Assembly: GCA_003518245.1 (NCBI GenBank)
Contig: DOZA01000076.1
Span: 1-5,854 of the forward strand
Length of the DNA: 5,854 nt
Source of the DNA: Bacteroidales bacterium
Lineage (GTDB): Bacteria > Bacteroidota > Bacteroidia > Bacteroidales > VadinHA17
Direction: 5' to 3'
Position numbers and translations under genes: made by a program. This document shows, piece after piece, positions 5,802-5,854 of this stretch (within the stretch, counting starts at the first letter, position 1; each line of letters begins with the position of its first letter). The notes under the pieces are model-generated. The model was given only the letters and a program-made list of their open reading frames with translations, searched no databases and was not told the origin of the DNA.

Positions 5802-5854
5802 CTGGGAGACTAAATGACTGAGTGACTGAGTGACTAAGTGACAGAGTGACTGAG
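5802..5854. repeat. 8-bp tandem repeat, consensus CTGAGTGA, over 6 units, cut by the window end
   Basis: Consecutive octamers read CTGGGAGA, CTAAATGA, CTGAGTGA, CTGAGTGA, CTAAGTGA, CAGAGTGA and a partial CTGAG at the edge. Two units are perfect and the others differ at one or two positions. The array is separate in period and sequence from the heptamer array 26 bp upstream. It continues to the last base, so its true length is unknown. No coding frame or hairpin is seen in it. Confidence 0.88.

Noticed and set aside
5741..5854. CRISPR array
   Set aside because: The units are 7 and 8 bp placed head to tail without unique spacers, unlike CRISPR repeats of about 25-40 bp with spacers.

Overview
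The window looks like a piece of a Bacteroidota chromosome, probably from an anaerobic Bacteroidales- or Marinilabiliales-like lineage. The DNA is AT-rich. The exported proteins have signal peptides ending in Gln (SQ, AQ, AQ). Five of the six starts have A/T-rich leaders with no Shine-Dalgarno sequence. One gene belongs to a two-part outer-membrane family I associate with Bacteroidota. This assignment rests on gene style and family resemblance; no rRNA or other marker is present.

All six genes are on the + strand and tightly packed (gaps of 25, 25, 30 and 10 bp, then a 4-bp overlap), but they fall into two functional halves. The left half (119-2814) encodes three exported envelope proteins: an uncharacterised 230-aa secreted protein, a secreted MORN-repeat protein with an unassigned C-terminal domain, and a 422-aa protein with an extracytoplasmic N-terminal domain followed by a probable outer-membrane beta-barrel. 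The first 118 bp hold no gene, only an 11-nt T run and a weak Bacteroidota-type promoter candidate.

The right half (2845-5736) is a cytoplasmic corrinoid (B12) methyl-transfer module. It contains a MtaC/MtbC-like corrinoid carrier protein with the DxHxxG cobalamin motif, a free-standing homologue of the methionine synthase (MetH) reactivation domain, and a short RACE/RamA-type reductive activator carrying a [2Fe-2S] ferredoxin domain fused to an ASKHA ATPase (DUF4445). In known systems the corrinoid protein shuttles a methyl group between two methyltransferases, and the activator uses ATP to drive reduction of accidentally oxidised Co(II) back to Co(I). The window contains a carrier and two reactivation-type proteins but no methyltransferase, so the methyl donor and acceptor cannot be read from here. 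The MetH-like protein is the oddest member: the residues that bind S-adenosylmethionine in MetH appear to be replaced, and it has a C-terminal cysteine cluster.

After the activator gene the last 118 bp contain no gene. They hold two unrelated short tandem arrays, a 7-bp repeat (consensus CRCAGRG) and an 8-bp repeat (consensus CTGAGTGA) that runs off the end of the window.
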